Shown here piece by piece: positions 15,393-24,065 of a stretch of DNA of 26,432 bases; position 1 is the first letter of the stretch; each line of letters begins with the position of its first letter. The notes beneath the pieces are model-generated. The model was not told the DNA's origin, did not search any database, and worked only from the letters and a program-made list of their open reading frames with translations. The position numbers were made by a program, and so were the translations under genes. Source of the DNA: Crenothrix polyspora (GTDB lineage: Bacteria; Pseudomonadota; Gammaproteobacteria; Methylococcales; Methylomonadaceae); contig CAMDOP010000011.1 in NCBI GenBank assembly GCA_945903675.1, forward strand, positions 1-26,432, given 5' to 3'.

Positions 15393-17126
15393 TTATGTTT
15401 TAACAGCTACATAGAGTAGAAAAAAATTAGTTAATAATAAGAGTGCCGACAAGCCTTTCCAAAATAACAATGGATTACGCTCTATCAAAGGTATTGTTTC
15501 TTTAGTGGATAAAAATTTAGGATTAGGTGTCGAGAGATCGTACAAAAACTCTGATAAGCTATCGTAACGAAGCGAGGGATTGATAGAGGTAGCTTTTTTT
15601 AAAGCACCATCAATCCAAAGTGGAACCATAGTGTTTTTATGAAAACTGGGTACATAGTTAAGTTTTGCGAGTTTATTGGCGTTGGGTTTTTCAAGCATAT
15701 CTACACCAAAAGGCAGTCCTCCATTAATCATTTCATAGCTTATAACCGCCAGTGAAAACTGATCAGATTTGACAGTGCCCTGTTGTCCCAAGAAGTATTC
15801 TGGAGCACTATAATTAAAAGTTCCTAAGATATTCTCGTCACTGTCATCATCGAGTGGCGTTATTTCGGCTATGCCTGCAATTTTAACCGAACCAAAATCA
15901 ATTATTTTTATAAGGCCTTGTTGAGTGAGCATAATATTTTCAGGCTTTAAATCCTGATGTAACATTTCCATACGATGAAAAGCGCGCAGTCCTTTGGCAA
16001 TTTGTTCAACTATTTTTCTGACATCACTAATGTAAGGCTTTGGGTTGCTGGCTAACCATTGTCTGAGCGTTTGGCCCTCGATGAATTCAGTTACGTAATA
16101 AATACAGCTTTTTTGCCTGTCAGTAGCCAATACTTTAAGTACGTTTTCATGATTAATACGTTTTCCTGCCCATTCTTCATGAAGAAAATGCTCTATATAG
16201 TGAGTGTCATCGTCATAAAGTATCGACGGCGTTTTTAAGATGACGCGTAAATTATTATTTGTATCAAACGCCTGATATATTTGGGTCCTATTACTGGCAT
16301 GTAACTCCGCCTCAATAAGATAATTATCGATAATCATGCCTGGTGTTAGTGGGGGTGGAAATGGCAGGTTAGCGTGGCGACGAATAATTTCATCCTCTTT
16401 GGCTTCTGGCAAACTATCAACTCTGATCAATTGGCAGGTCAGATTGTCATCACTTTTATTAATGATGCACTGTTGTAAGAGTTTAGCGGCCATGCTGTTT
16501 AAATCGTCGCCATCTTGAAGGTGTTTGCTAATGATTTTTTCATCAATAAAATCGTGCACCCCATCCGTAGTCATTAAAAACAAATCACCGGTCTCTAAAG
16601 GTAGCGATTTATAATCAACTTCTAACCTAGGTTCAATACCCATGGCTCGGTTTAGGTAGTTTTTTTCTTTAGAAACCCATATCCGGTGATCACGCGTTAT
16701 CTGCTCAAATCTACCTTTGCGCAGACGATAAATTCTAGAGTCACCAATATGAAAAATATGAGCCGTCGTTGATTTTAAAATCAAGATACTCAGGGTGCTC
16801 ACCATACCCTTGTTGGAGTCATAGCGATTATGACCTTGACTATATAACCATGAGTTGGTGGCCGATAGTATTTTTTGTCCAGCCTGTTTGACGGACCATG
16901 AATCGGGAGTGCTATAGTAATCCGTTAAAAAACTGACTACACAGCAATGACTGGCCTCTTTCCCCGCATCACTAGCACTCATGCCATCAGCAATAGCTGC
17001 AGTAATGCCTTTATAGATCAGTTGCGAATCTTGAGGTATTAATGAGCCAAAAAAATCTTCATTGTCTTCTTTAATACCTTTGTCACTGGCATAAGCAATA
17101 CTTACTTTGAGTTCTGGTGTCGTCAT
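15393..17126 (-). CDS. PP2C phosphatase / Ser-Thr protein kinase fusion, membrane-anchored
   Basis: The protein has 577 residues. The N-terminal PP2C-type phosphatase (about 8-237) has metal-binding residues in IADGMS (D47), HIGDSRIYRL (D129), TTDGVHD (D188) and DDNLT (D227). The protein kinase domain (about 267-535) has the lysine in VILKTP (K298), the catalytic loop HQDLKPEN (390-397), DFG (410-412) and APE (441-443). Its glycine loop is degenerate (ELHASNRTQIYQAF). A C-terminal transmembrane helix (about 549-575) would anchor it with the catalytic domains in the cytoplasm. It follows narK by 43 bases in the same direction. Fusions of this type beside assimilatory nitrate genes are also known in Pseudomonas. 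Its targets are unknown; a role in tuning nitrate uptake or reduction is inferred from position. Confidence 0.9.
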   Translation of the reverse strand: MTTPELKVSIAYASDKGIKEDNEDFFGSLIPQDSQLIYKGITAAIADGMSASDAGKEASHCCVVSFLTDYYSTPDSWSVKQAGQKILSATNSWLYSQGHNRYDSNKGMVSTLSILILKSTTAHIFHIGDSRIYRLRKGRFEQITRDHRIWVSKEKNYLNRAMGIEPRLEVDYKSLPLETGDLFLMTTDGVHDFIDEKIISKHLQDGDDLNSMAAKLLQQCIINKSDDNLTCQLIRVDSLPEAKEDEIIRRHANLPFPPPLTPGMIIDNYLIEAELHASNRTQIYQAFDTNNNLRVILKTPSILYDDDTHYIEHFLHEEWAGKRINHENVLKVLATDRQKSCIYYVTEFIEGQTLRQWLASNPKPYISDVRKIVEQIAKGLRAFHRMEMLHQDLKPENIMLTQQGLIKIIDFGSVKIAGIAEITPLDDDSDENILGTFNYSAPEYFLGQQGTVKSDQFSLAVISYEMINGGLPFGVDMLEKPNANKLAKLNYVPSFHKNTMVPLWIDGALKKATSINPSLRYDSLSEFLYDLSTPNPKFLSTKETIPLIERNPLLFWKGLSALLLLTNFFLLYVAVKT

Positions 17127-17169
17127 GTTTGAATCGGGTCTATTGCTAATAGCTATAAAGGATTATTGG

Positions 17170-18651
17170 TTAATTTAACTCTATCATTTCTACTGTTCCA
17201 TCATCCTGTATTTCGGCCATATGACCCTTGGGTTCATCAATAAATTGAACGGTGATTAATATGATTAAAGCCACTGCGGCAATAACCATAAAAAATATTT
17301 CTGATGAAACAAATGAGAGTAGCGTTAAGAATAAGACCCCTCCCACATTACCATACGCACCCACCATGCCAGCAATCTGACCGGTCATGCGACGTTTAAT
17401 TAAAGGTACGATGGCATAAACGGCACCACAACCACCCGATACAAAAAAAGAGCATGACATCGTAATCAATACTGCAGAAATAAGCGAGAATTCAGGAGTA
17501 ATAAATGACATGGCAAAATAACCCGCAGATAATCCTAATATACATATGCTCAATGTTAGTTTACGGCCGAATTTATCGCTAATCCAACCCCCAGTAGGGC
17601 GAGCTATTAAATTGATAAAAGCAAAACTTCCCCCCAATAAGCCCGCTTGAACCATAGTAATACCCTGAGAGATATGAAAGGTATCAAAGAAAAATAAGGG
17701 TAGCATGGAAACAACCGCTAATTCAGAGCCAAAAGTAATAAAATAGGCGGCATCTAAAATAGCGACTTGTTTGAATTTATAGCGATGAATTTCTGCTAAG
17801 GGTCGTTTTAAAGACTCTTTGTTAACGTGAATTATTTTATAAACGTTGTAGCTAAATAAGACCCAGATAGCTATGTAAATACCGACAGCAAAGGGCATAG
17901 AAACTAAGTTGACACCTACGGCTGAAGATAATTTCCACGTTAACAATGTTAAGGCCAAATATAAAGGTATCGTCATGACAATATAAAAATACATGTCGCC
18001 TGTAGTAGTGACTTCCATCGCGCCACTTTTGTTCGGTTTAAAATAAGTTGAACCTTTTGGGGTGTCTGAGACATTAAAAAAATAAATGACTGAATAGACT
18101 AAGGCTATGATTCCGGTGGAAGCTATGGCATAACGCCAGCCTTCATCACCTCCATACATTAAGCTTAAAATCGGTAATGCGCCTGCTGCTGCCGCAGAGC
18201 CAAAATTACCCCATCCGCCATAAATACCTTCTGCCAGGCCCACTTGTTTTGCAGGAAACCATTCACCTACCATCCGAATGCCAATAACAAAGCCTGCACC
18301 AACAAAGCCTAATAAAAAACGCGCTAATGCTAATTGCTCAAAATTATTTGCAAAAGCAAACATAAAGCAAGGAATGCTACTAGAAGCCAACAGCGTTGAA
18401 TAGGTTCGTTTAGGACCAAATTTATCAACTAAAACACCGATGATTATGCGTGCTGGAATGGTGAGGGCTACATTTAATATTAAAATTATTTTTATTTCAG
18501 CGCTAGTCAAACCCAAGGTTTTAGCGATAACCAGCATTAAGGGCGCGTGATTGAACCAGACCATAAAACTGATAAAAAACGCCAACCAACTCATATGCAA
18601 TATTTTTGTTTTTCCCGAAAAGGACAGTAAGTTTAATTTTTCGTATGACAT
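17170..18651 (-). CDS. narK: Nitrate/nitrite MFS transporter (NarK/NasA type)
   Basis: This 493-residue inner-membrane protein has about twelve membrane spans. It carries both nitrate-signature regions of the NNP family: AEGIYGGWGNFG (140-151) and, in the second half, GMVGAYGNVGG. The MFS loop 2-3 motif GVLVDKFGPKR (72-82) is also present. A longer cytoplasmic loop lies between the halves. It moves nitrate and/or nitrite; direction and selectivity cannot be read from sequence. It is the first gene of a leftward unit with the kinase/phosphatase, divergent from nirB, and has its own sigma-54-like element at 18698-18714. Confidence 0.92.
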   Translation of the reverse strand: MSYEKLNLLSFSGKTKILHMSWLAFFISFMVWFNHAPLMLVIAKTLGLTSAEIKIILILNVALTIPARIIIGVLVDKFGPKRTYSTLLASSSIPCFMFAFANNFEQLALARFLLGFVGAGFVIGIRMVGEWFPAKQVGLAEGIYGGWGNFGSAAAAGALPILSLMYGGDEGWRYAIASTGIIALVYSVIYFFNVSDTPKGSTYFKPNKSGAMEVTTTGDMYFYIVMTIPLYLALTLLTWKLSSAVGVNLVSMPFAVGIYIAIWVLFSYNVYKIIHVNKESLKRPLAEIHRYKFKQVAILDAAYFITFGSELAVVSMLPLFFFDTFHISQGITMVQAGLLGGSFAFINLIARPTGGWISDKFGRKLTLSICILGLSAGYFAMSFITPEFSLISAVLITMSCSFFVSGGCGAVYAIVPLIKRRMTGQIAGMVGAYGNVGGVLFLTLLSFVSSEIFFMVIAAVALIILITVQFIDEPKGHMAEIQDDGTVEMIELN

Positions 18652-18697
18652 CGTTAATCTCTAGTTTTTACAATAATAGTTTTTATAAAAATAATTA

Positions 18698-18714
18698 ATG
18701 CACGTTATGTGCCA
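18698..18714 (-). promoter_or_regulatory. Sigma-54-type -24/-12 promoter of narK
   Basis: On the minus strand, TGGCACATAACGTGCAT has the diagnostic GG, ten bases, GC. The -24 box TGGCAC is perfect; the -12 box is GTGCA instead of TTGCA. Transcription would start near 18688, about 37 bases before narK. Confidence 0.6.
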
Positions 18715-18831
18715 TAGCTAAAAATCCTCTATTAAAAACTATTTCTTAAAGCCAACCATAAGAGTGCATTAACGTAGTAATCATGCACCAATAAAAACTT
18801 AATTCTTTTTAAGCACTTAAATAGATGCGAA

Positions 18832-18884
18832 TACGCACCGCAATAAAGCAAAACTAATTATTAGTTGTCTTGTTTTGGTGCGTA
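18832..18884. promoter_or_regulatory. 53-bp near-palindrome, probable shared activator-binding site
   Basis: Outer arms TACGCACC (18832-18839) and GGTGCGTA (18877-18884) are perfect. The centre is AACTAAT-T-ATTAGTT (18852-18866), and the spacers are largely complementary too. GCACC/GGTGC halves resemble NtrC sites, and a lone TGCACCA half lies at 18784-18790. The centre is about 104 bases from the nirB -12 box and 158 from that of narK, a normal distance for a sigma-54 enhancer serving both genes. Confidence 0.5.
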
Positions 18885-18947
18885 TGGCTGGCTCAAAAGA
18901 CTATTCAGTTTGTTAATAAGGCTATTAAAATAACGAACTATAAATTG

Positions 18948-18963
18948 TGGCATGTTGTTTGCT
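18948..18963 (+). promoter_or_regulatory. Sigma-54-type -24/-12 promoter of nirB
   Basis: TGGCATGTTGTTTGCT has GG, ten bases, GC, and close matches to both TGGCAC and TTGCA/T boxes. Transcription would start near 18974, giving a leader of about 35 bases before nirB. Confidence 0.75.
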
Positions 18964-19007
18964 TTTAAATATTGTAGAGAGTATTAACGTAGTCATAAAG
19001 GTTGAAC

Positions 19008-21545
19008 ATGAGTATAAAAAAAACACTGGTCGTTATTGGTAATGGCATGGTGGGCCAGCATTTTTTAGTCAATTTAGTGAATAATCCTATTAAAGAGGAT
19101 TACAACATCATTACTTTTTGCGAAGAGCCTAGGGCGGCTTATGATCGTGTTCATCTCTCCGCCTTTTTTTCCGGAAAAACGGCAGAGGATTTATCTCTCG
19201 TTGAGCCTGGTTTTTTTGAGCAGCATGGCATTACCATTTATATGGGTGATAAAGCGGCCAAAATATGTAGAGACTCTAAAACAGTAACTTCTGAAAAAGG
19301 TCACAGTATTCGTTATGATAAATTAGTGTTGGCGACAGGGTCTTTTCCATTTGTACCGCCAGTTCCTGGACATGATCGAGCGCAGTGTTTGGTTTATCGT
19401 ACGATTGAAGATTTAGAGGCTATGCAAGCCGCCGCTAAGACAGGCAAAGTGGGCGTTGTGGTTGGCGGCGGCTTATTAGGCTTGGAAGCCGCTAACGCCT
19501 TGAAAGACTTGGGCTTACAAACACATGTAGTGGAGTTTGCACCGCGATTAATGGCTGTGCAATTGGATGATGCTGGCGGCGCTATGTTGCGTACTAAGAT
19601 TGAAGCCTTAGGTGTGGTCGTACATACCGGTAAAAATACCAGTCTGATTACTGATGGCGAACAGTGCGTGAATAAAATGTGCTTTGCCGATGGTGAAGAG
19701 CTAGAAACGGATATCGTTTTGTTCTCGGCAGGTATCCGACCTCGTGATGATATCGCCCGCGACTGCGCTCTGGAGGTAGGTCCGCGTGGTGGTATTGTCA
19801 TTAACAATCAATGTCAAACCTCAGATCCAAATATTTATGCGATCGGTGAATGTGCGCTGTGGAATGGCATGATCTATGGTTTAGTCGCTCCTGGTTATGC
19901 GATGGCGCGTACTGTGGTGGCAGATTTGGCCGGCAATGAAGCCAGCTTCACTGGTGCTGATATGAGTACTAAATTAAAACTGATGGGAGTAGATGTCGCG
20001 AGTATTGGTGATGCCCATGCCAAAACACCGGGCGCGTTGGTCTATACTTATCAAAATGGTGATACTGCTGTTTATAAACGTTTAGTGGTTAGTCAAGATA
20101 AGAAACAATTATTGGGTGCAGTACTGGTAGGCGATGCTTCGGGTTATGGCACTTTATTGCAATATTGCTTAAACGGCATTCAGCTTCCTGAAAATCCAGA
20201 TGCGCTGATTTTACCGTCTCGATCTGATGAGTCTGTGGGTTTAGGGCCCGATGCTTTGCCAGTATCTGCGCAAATCTGCTCATGTTATGACGTGACTAAA
20301 GGTGAGATTTGTAAGGCTATCGATGCAGGTTGCACTAGTTTAGATGGCTTAAAGTCAGAAACTAAAGCGGCGACAGGTTGTGGCGGTTGCGCCGCTTTAC
20401 TTAAATCAGTATTGAACTCGGAACTGGCTAAACAAGGCTATGAAGTAAATACCGATCTCTGTGAACATTTTGCTTACACAAGGCAAGATTTATATACCTT
20501 GATTAGGGTAGAGCAGATTAAAACCTTTGCTGACTTACTGGCGCGTTATGGTAAAGGTAAGGGCTGTGAAATTTGTAAGCCCACAGTAGGTTCTATTTTG
20601 GCATCTTGTTGGAATGACTATATTCTAAAAACAGAACATACGCCGTTACAAGATACCAATGATACTTATCTAGCTAATATGCAAAAAGATGGTACCTATT
20701 CAATCGTGCCTCGTATTGCTGGTGGTGAAATCAGTCCTGATATGTTGATAGCCTTAGGTCAGGTGGGTAAAAAATATAAGCTTTATACTAAAATCACCGG
20801 CGGACAACGTGTTGATTTATTTGGAGCTCGTGTTGATCAGTTACCACCTATTTGGAAAGAGCTGATTGACGCTGGTTTTGAATCGGGTCATGCCTATGGT
20901 AAGTCTCTACGTACGGTGAAGTCTTGTGTCGGTAGCACTTGGTGTCGTTATGGTGTTGATGACAGTGTCGGTTTAGCTATCGAGTTAGAAAATCGTTATA
21001 AAGGTTTACGTTCACCGCATAAGATTAAGTTTGCTGTTTCTGGTTGTACGCGAGAATGCGCCGAGGCACAGGGTAAAGATGTAGGGATTATCGCTACAGA
21101 AAATGGTTGGAATCTTTATGTCTGTGGTAATGGTGGCATGAAACCACGACATGCTGATTTATTCGCTACGGGTTTGGACAAGGCCACATTGATCCAATAC
21201 ATTGACAGATTTTTATCTTTTTATGTGCGCAGTGCTGATCGTTTACAACGTACCTCGGTATGGATGGAAAACATGGAAGGCGGTTTGGATTATTTAAAAT
21301 CGGTGGTCATAGAAGATAAGCTAGGTTTGTGTGAACAGCTAGAGCAGCAAATGCAAACGGTCATTGATACTTATCAATGTGAATGGAAAACCACCATTGA
21401 AGATGAATCAAAGCTCAAACGTTTTCGTCATTTTGTTAACAGTGAACAAACTGATGATAACGTGGTTTTTGTTGAAGAACGAGGCCAAATTCGCCCCGCT
21501 GATGAACAAGAGCGAAAACATTTTAAACTCGTGGAGGTGGCGTAA
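19008..21545 (+). CDS. nirB: NADH-dependent assimilatory nitrite reductase, large subunit
   Basis: This 845-residue cytosolic enzyme uses FAD, a [2Fe-2S] cluster, siroheme and [4Fe-4S] to reduce nitrite to ammonium. In order: FAD-binding LVVIGNGMVG (7-16), NAD-binding GVVVGGGLLGLEAA (149-162), BFD-like iron-sulfur cysteines C424, C426, C458 and C461, then the siroheme/[4Fe-4S] cysteines in CVGSTWC (C640, C646) and SGCTREC (C680, C684). The start is ATG 19008, with AAAGG six bases upstream; an in-frame TTG at 19002 overlaps the spacer and is less likely. It is the first gene of the operon and overlaps nirD by one base (TAATG). Sigma-54-type control is suggested by the element at 18948. Confidence 0.96.
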   Translation: MSIKKTLVVIGNGMVGQHFLVNLVNNPIKEDYNIITFCEEPRAAYDRVHLSAFFSGKTAEDLSLVEPGFFEQHGITIYMGDKAAKICRDSKTVTSEKGHSIRYDKLVLATGSFPFVPPVPGHDRAQCLVYRTIEDLEAMQAAAKTGKVGVVVGGGLLGLEAANALKDLGLQTHVVEFAPRLMAVQLDDAGGAMLRTKIEALGVVVHTGKNTSLITDGEQCVNKMCFADGEELETDIVLFSAGIRPRDDIARDCALEVGPRGGIVINNQCQTSDPNIYAIGECALWNGMIYGLVAPGYAMARTVVADLAGNEASFTGADMSTKLKLMGVDVASIGDAHAKTPGALVYTYQNGDTAVYKRLVVSQDKKQLLGAVLVGDASGYGTLLQYCLNGIQLPENPDALILPSRSDESVGLGPDALPVSAQICSCYDVTKGEICKAIDAGCTSLDGLKSETKAATGCGGCAALLKSVLNSELAKQGYEVNTDLCEHFAYTRQDLYTLIRVEQIKTFADLLARYGKGKGCEICKPTVGSILASCWNDYILKTEHTPLQDTNDTYLANMQKDGTYSIVPRIAGGEISPDMLIALGQVGKKYKLYTKITGGQRVDLFGARVDQLPPIWKELIDAGFESGHAYGKSLRTVKSCVGSTWCRYGVDDSVGLAIELENRYKGLRSPHKIKFAVSGCTRECAEAQGKDVGIIATENGWNLYVCGNGGMKPRHADLFATGLDKATLIQYIDRFLSFYVRSADRLQRTSVWMENMEGGLDYLKSVVIEDKLGLCEQLEQQMQTVIDTYQCEWKTTIEDESKLKRFRHFVNSEQTDDNVVFVEERGQIRPADEQERKHFKLVEVA

Positions 21546-21877
21546 TGTCTACTTGGCAATCGGTTTGTCAGTTGGGTGATTTACAGCCGGATTCGGGCGT
21601 TTGCGTCTTGGTTTCTGGTTTACAGATTGCGTTATTTTATATGCCACAAGAGTCTACGGTTTATGCCATAAGTAATTATGATCCTATTGGCCAGGCCAAC
21701 GTGTTATCGCGCGGTATTATCGGTGATATTAAGGGTCAGCCCGTCGTCGCATCACCGTTGTATAAACAACACTTCAATCTAATTACCGGTGTTTGTCTGG
21801 AAGATGAAACCATAACACTGCCCGTTCATCCTGTACGTATAGAACATGGCTGTGTTCAAATTAGCGTGAAGGAATGA
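21545..21877 (+). CDS. nirD: Nitrite reductase small subunit
   Basis: This 110-residue subunit has a Rieske-like beta fold. The Cys-His pairs for a Rieske cluster are absent, as is normal for NirD (YKQHFNLITGVCLED, then TLPVHPVRIEHGCVQI). It partners NirB in the cytoplasm. Its start overlaps the nirB stop by one base, giving translational coupling. Confidence 0.93.
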   Translation: MSTWQSVCQLGDLQPDSGVCVLVSGLQIALFYMPQESTVYAISNYDPIGQANVLSRGIIGDIKGQPVVASPLYKQHFNLITGVCLEDETITLPVHPVRIEHGCVQISVKE

Positions 21878-21879
21878 CT

Positions 21880-22806
21880 ATGAAATATAACTATTATATT
21901 GCTGATGTTTTTACCGACCAGATATTCAATGGCGCTCAGGTTGCGGTGTTTCCTAATGCAGATGGTTTAAACATTTTACAAATGACGAAGGTAGCTAGCG
22001 AGCTTAATTTAACAGAAACCGTGTTTGTCTTTCATCAAGATCAAGATTCTTCAAAAAGACGTATGCGCATCTTTACTCCCAAGGGGGAAATTGATTTTGC
22101 CGGACATCCTATTATTGCTACAGCTTTTGTATTAGCGAGTTGTGGCGATATTGTATTAACAGAAACATATACCCCCATCATTTTTGAGCAAAATATTGAC
22201 GATATTCATGCCAGTATCACTAGCGAAAATGGTAAGCCGGTCTTCATACAATTTACTAGCAAGGTAGCGCCGATAGTTGATCGCTACGCACCTACTGATG
22301 GCGAATTAGCTAGTTTTCTGTCCATACCTGAAGGACAGCTAGATCATAAAAAATACAGCACTCGCTTAGTTTCTTGCGGTTTCCCTTATTTGATAGTGCC
22401 GGTATATAACTATGATGCGGTAAGAAAGGCTAGATTTAATTTTCAAGCTTGGAGTCAATCCATTGCACCGCAAACTGCTGCTCAAGAAATACTATTATTT
22501 TCGATGAAAACTCCTTTTCATGATATCGATTTTAATGCACGTTTACTTGGGCCTAAGATTGGTTTGTACGATGATCCGCCCGTAGGAACAGCCATGCCTG
22601 CTTTTGCAGCTTATCTATGTTCTTTTGAGCATATGCAGAAAGGCACTTATGTATTTAGCGTCGATAGAGGCGAACCCCAACAACGCCGTAGTGTTATTAA
22701 TCTGGAAATGGATCATAAGGGCGAAGATACCTTGACCATTAGAGTCGGCGGTGCTGCGGTTATGGTCGCCGAAGGTCGTATGACGATTCCTACTCTTGAT
22801 GCTTAA
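21880..22806 (+). CDS. PhzF-family isomerase-like protein inside the nitrite/nitrate operon
   Basis: The protein has 308 residues from ATG 21880, which has AAGGA six bases upstream. An earlier ATG at 21874 overlaps the nirD stop and has no spacing to that site. Hallmarks of the PhzF/diaminopimelate-epimerase-like fold are present: DVFTDQIFNGAQVAVF, the catalytic-type glutamate in ELNLTETVFV, RIFTPKGEIDFAGHPIIATA, and a C-terminal counterpart NARLLGPKIGLYDDPPVGTAMPA. Family members isomerise or cyclise small acids, as PhzF does in phenazine synthesis, but most have no known substrate. No other phenazine genes are here. Its placement between nirD and the reductase genes, with tight spacing, implies co-expression with nitrogen assimilation. 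Confidence 0.85.
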   Translation: MKYNYYIADVFTDQIFNGAQVAVFPNADGLNILQMTKVASELNLTETVFVFHQDQDSSKRRMRIFTPKGEIDFAGHPIIATAFVLASCGDIVLTETYTPIIFEQNIDDIHASITSENGKPVFIQFTSKVAPIVDRYAPTDGELASFLSIPEGQLDHKKYSTRLVSCGFPYLIVPVYNYDAVRKARFNFQAWSQSIAPQTAAQEILLFSMKTPFHDIDFNARLLGPKIGLYDDPPVGTAMPAFAAYLCSFEHMQKGTYVFSVDRGEPQQRRSVINLEMDHKGEDTLTIRVGGAAVMVAEGRMTIPTLDA

Positions 22807-22841
22807 GTGTTAATTAGAGTGTCTAGGATTAGGTGCGCATT

Positions 22842-24065
22842 GTGAAACAACGATTAGTGGTGATTGGTAATGGTATGGCCGGTATGCGTACAGTCGAAGA
22901 GTTATTAAGCGCTGAGCCGACCAAGTACGACATTACCGTATTTGGTGATGAGCCTTATGGTAACTATAACCGTATCATGCTGTCTTCGGTGCTATGCGGT
23001 GAGAAAAGCTTAGAAGATATTGTCATTAATAGTCGTCAATGGTATATCGAGCAAGGCATCACCTTACATGCTGGTACTGATAAAGTTGTGGTGCGTATAG
23101 ATCGAAAGCATAAAAAAGTTTATGCACAGGATGGCACGGTTGCTGGTTATGATCGCTTATTAATCGCTACTGGATCTAAAGCCGTTATTGCACAGATTCC
23201 GGGTAATAATTTGGAAGGTGTTATCAGCTTTCGAGATATTTTCGATGTTAATAAAATGCTCAGTTACAGTCGTAGACATAAACATGCCGTAGTATTGGGC
23301 GGAGGCCTATTAGGCTTAGAAGCGGCTAATGGCTTAGTTTTAAGAGGCATGGATGTTACGGTGATACATAATAACGAGGTTTTACTCAATCGGCAGATGG
23401 ATAAGCCGGCTGGTACTCTACTACAAACTCAACTGGAACAGCGCGGTTTAAAGTTTAAGATGGCTGCCAAACTTAAATGCTTGGAGGGCGATGCCCAGGG
23501 ACACATTACTAGCGCTTATTTTGAAGACGGTAGCCAATTAGCTTGTGATTTATTTATTATGGCCATCGGCGTGCGTCCGAACATGACGCTAGCTCAAAAC
23601 GCTGGAATATATTGCGAAGGAGGTATCGTGGTCAATGATACCTTGCAAAGTTACGATCCTAGTATTTATGCAGTGGGCGAATGTATTCAACATCGTGGCC
23701 ATACTTTTGGCTTAGTTGCGCCTTTGTTTGAACAAGCAAAAGTATGCGCTAATCATTTAAGTGCTCATGGTGTTGCTGAATATATAACTTTGCCTACTGC
23801 GACCAAGCTTAAAGTGACGGGTATTCAATTGTTTTCAGTGGGTGATTTTCTGGGTGACGAACAATGTGAAAGCCTGCACTTTACCGATCCTGCTTTGGGT
23901 ATTTATAAAAAATTAGTGATCAAGGCTAATAAGTTGATAGGTGCCGTACTTTATGGAGAAACAACGGATGGCAATTGGTATCAGGAGTTGTTAGAGAAAC
24001 AAGAAAATATTGCCACTATAAGAGACACGCTGATTTTTGGTAAAGCGTATGTATGTGAGCAATGA
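22842..24065 (+). CDS. NirB-like FAD/NAD(P)H oxidoreductase, probable electron-donor subunit for nitrate reductase
   Basis: The protein has 407 residues from GTG 22842 (AGG eight bases upstream). GTG 22833 is an alternative adding three residues. It resembles the N-terminal reductase half of NirB: FAD-binding LVVIGNGMAG (5-14), NAD-binding AVVLGGGLLGLEAANG (149-164), and a second FAD segment with FIMAIGVRPN and YAVGE. It has no BFD-like cluster and no siroheme domain. This fits the NasB/NasC-type subunit passing electrons from NADH to NasA. It overlaps nasA by four bases (ATGA), which supports the partnership. It follows the PhzF gene by 35 bases. Confidence 0.85.
   Translation: MKQRLVVIGNGMAGMRTVEELLSAEPTKYDITVFGDEPYGNYNRIMLSSVLCGEKSLEDIVINSRQWYIEQGITLHAGTDKVVVRIDRKHKKVYAQDGTVAGYDRLLIATGSKAVIAQIPGNNLEGVISFRDIFDVNKMLSYSRRHKHAVVLGGGLLGLEAANGLVLRGMDVTVIHNNEVLLNRQMDKPAGTLLQTQLEQRGLKFKMAAKLKCLEGDAQGHITSAYFEDGSQLACDLFIMAIGVRPNMTLAQNAGIYCEGGIVVNDTLQSYDPSIYAVGECIQHRGHTFGLVAPLFEQAKVCANHLSAHGVAEYITLPTATKLKVTGIQLFSVGDFLGDEQCESLHFTDPALGIYKKLVIKANKLIGAVLYGETTDGNWYQELLEKQENIATIRDTLIFGKAYVCEQ

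Noticed and set aside
18700..18712. GCAC-GTTAT-GTGC as an NtrC-type operator
   Set aside because: The same bases are better explained as the narK sigma-54 -24/-12 element, which has exact GG-N10-GC spacing.
19394..19807. Long antisense open frames inside nirB, glgX, folP and nasA
   Set aside because: They are shadows of strongly conserved coding genes and encode low-complexity Ser/Pro/Ala-rich sequences without motifs or ribosome sites.
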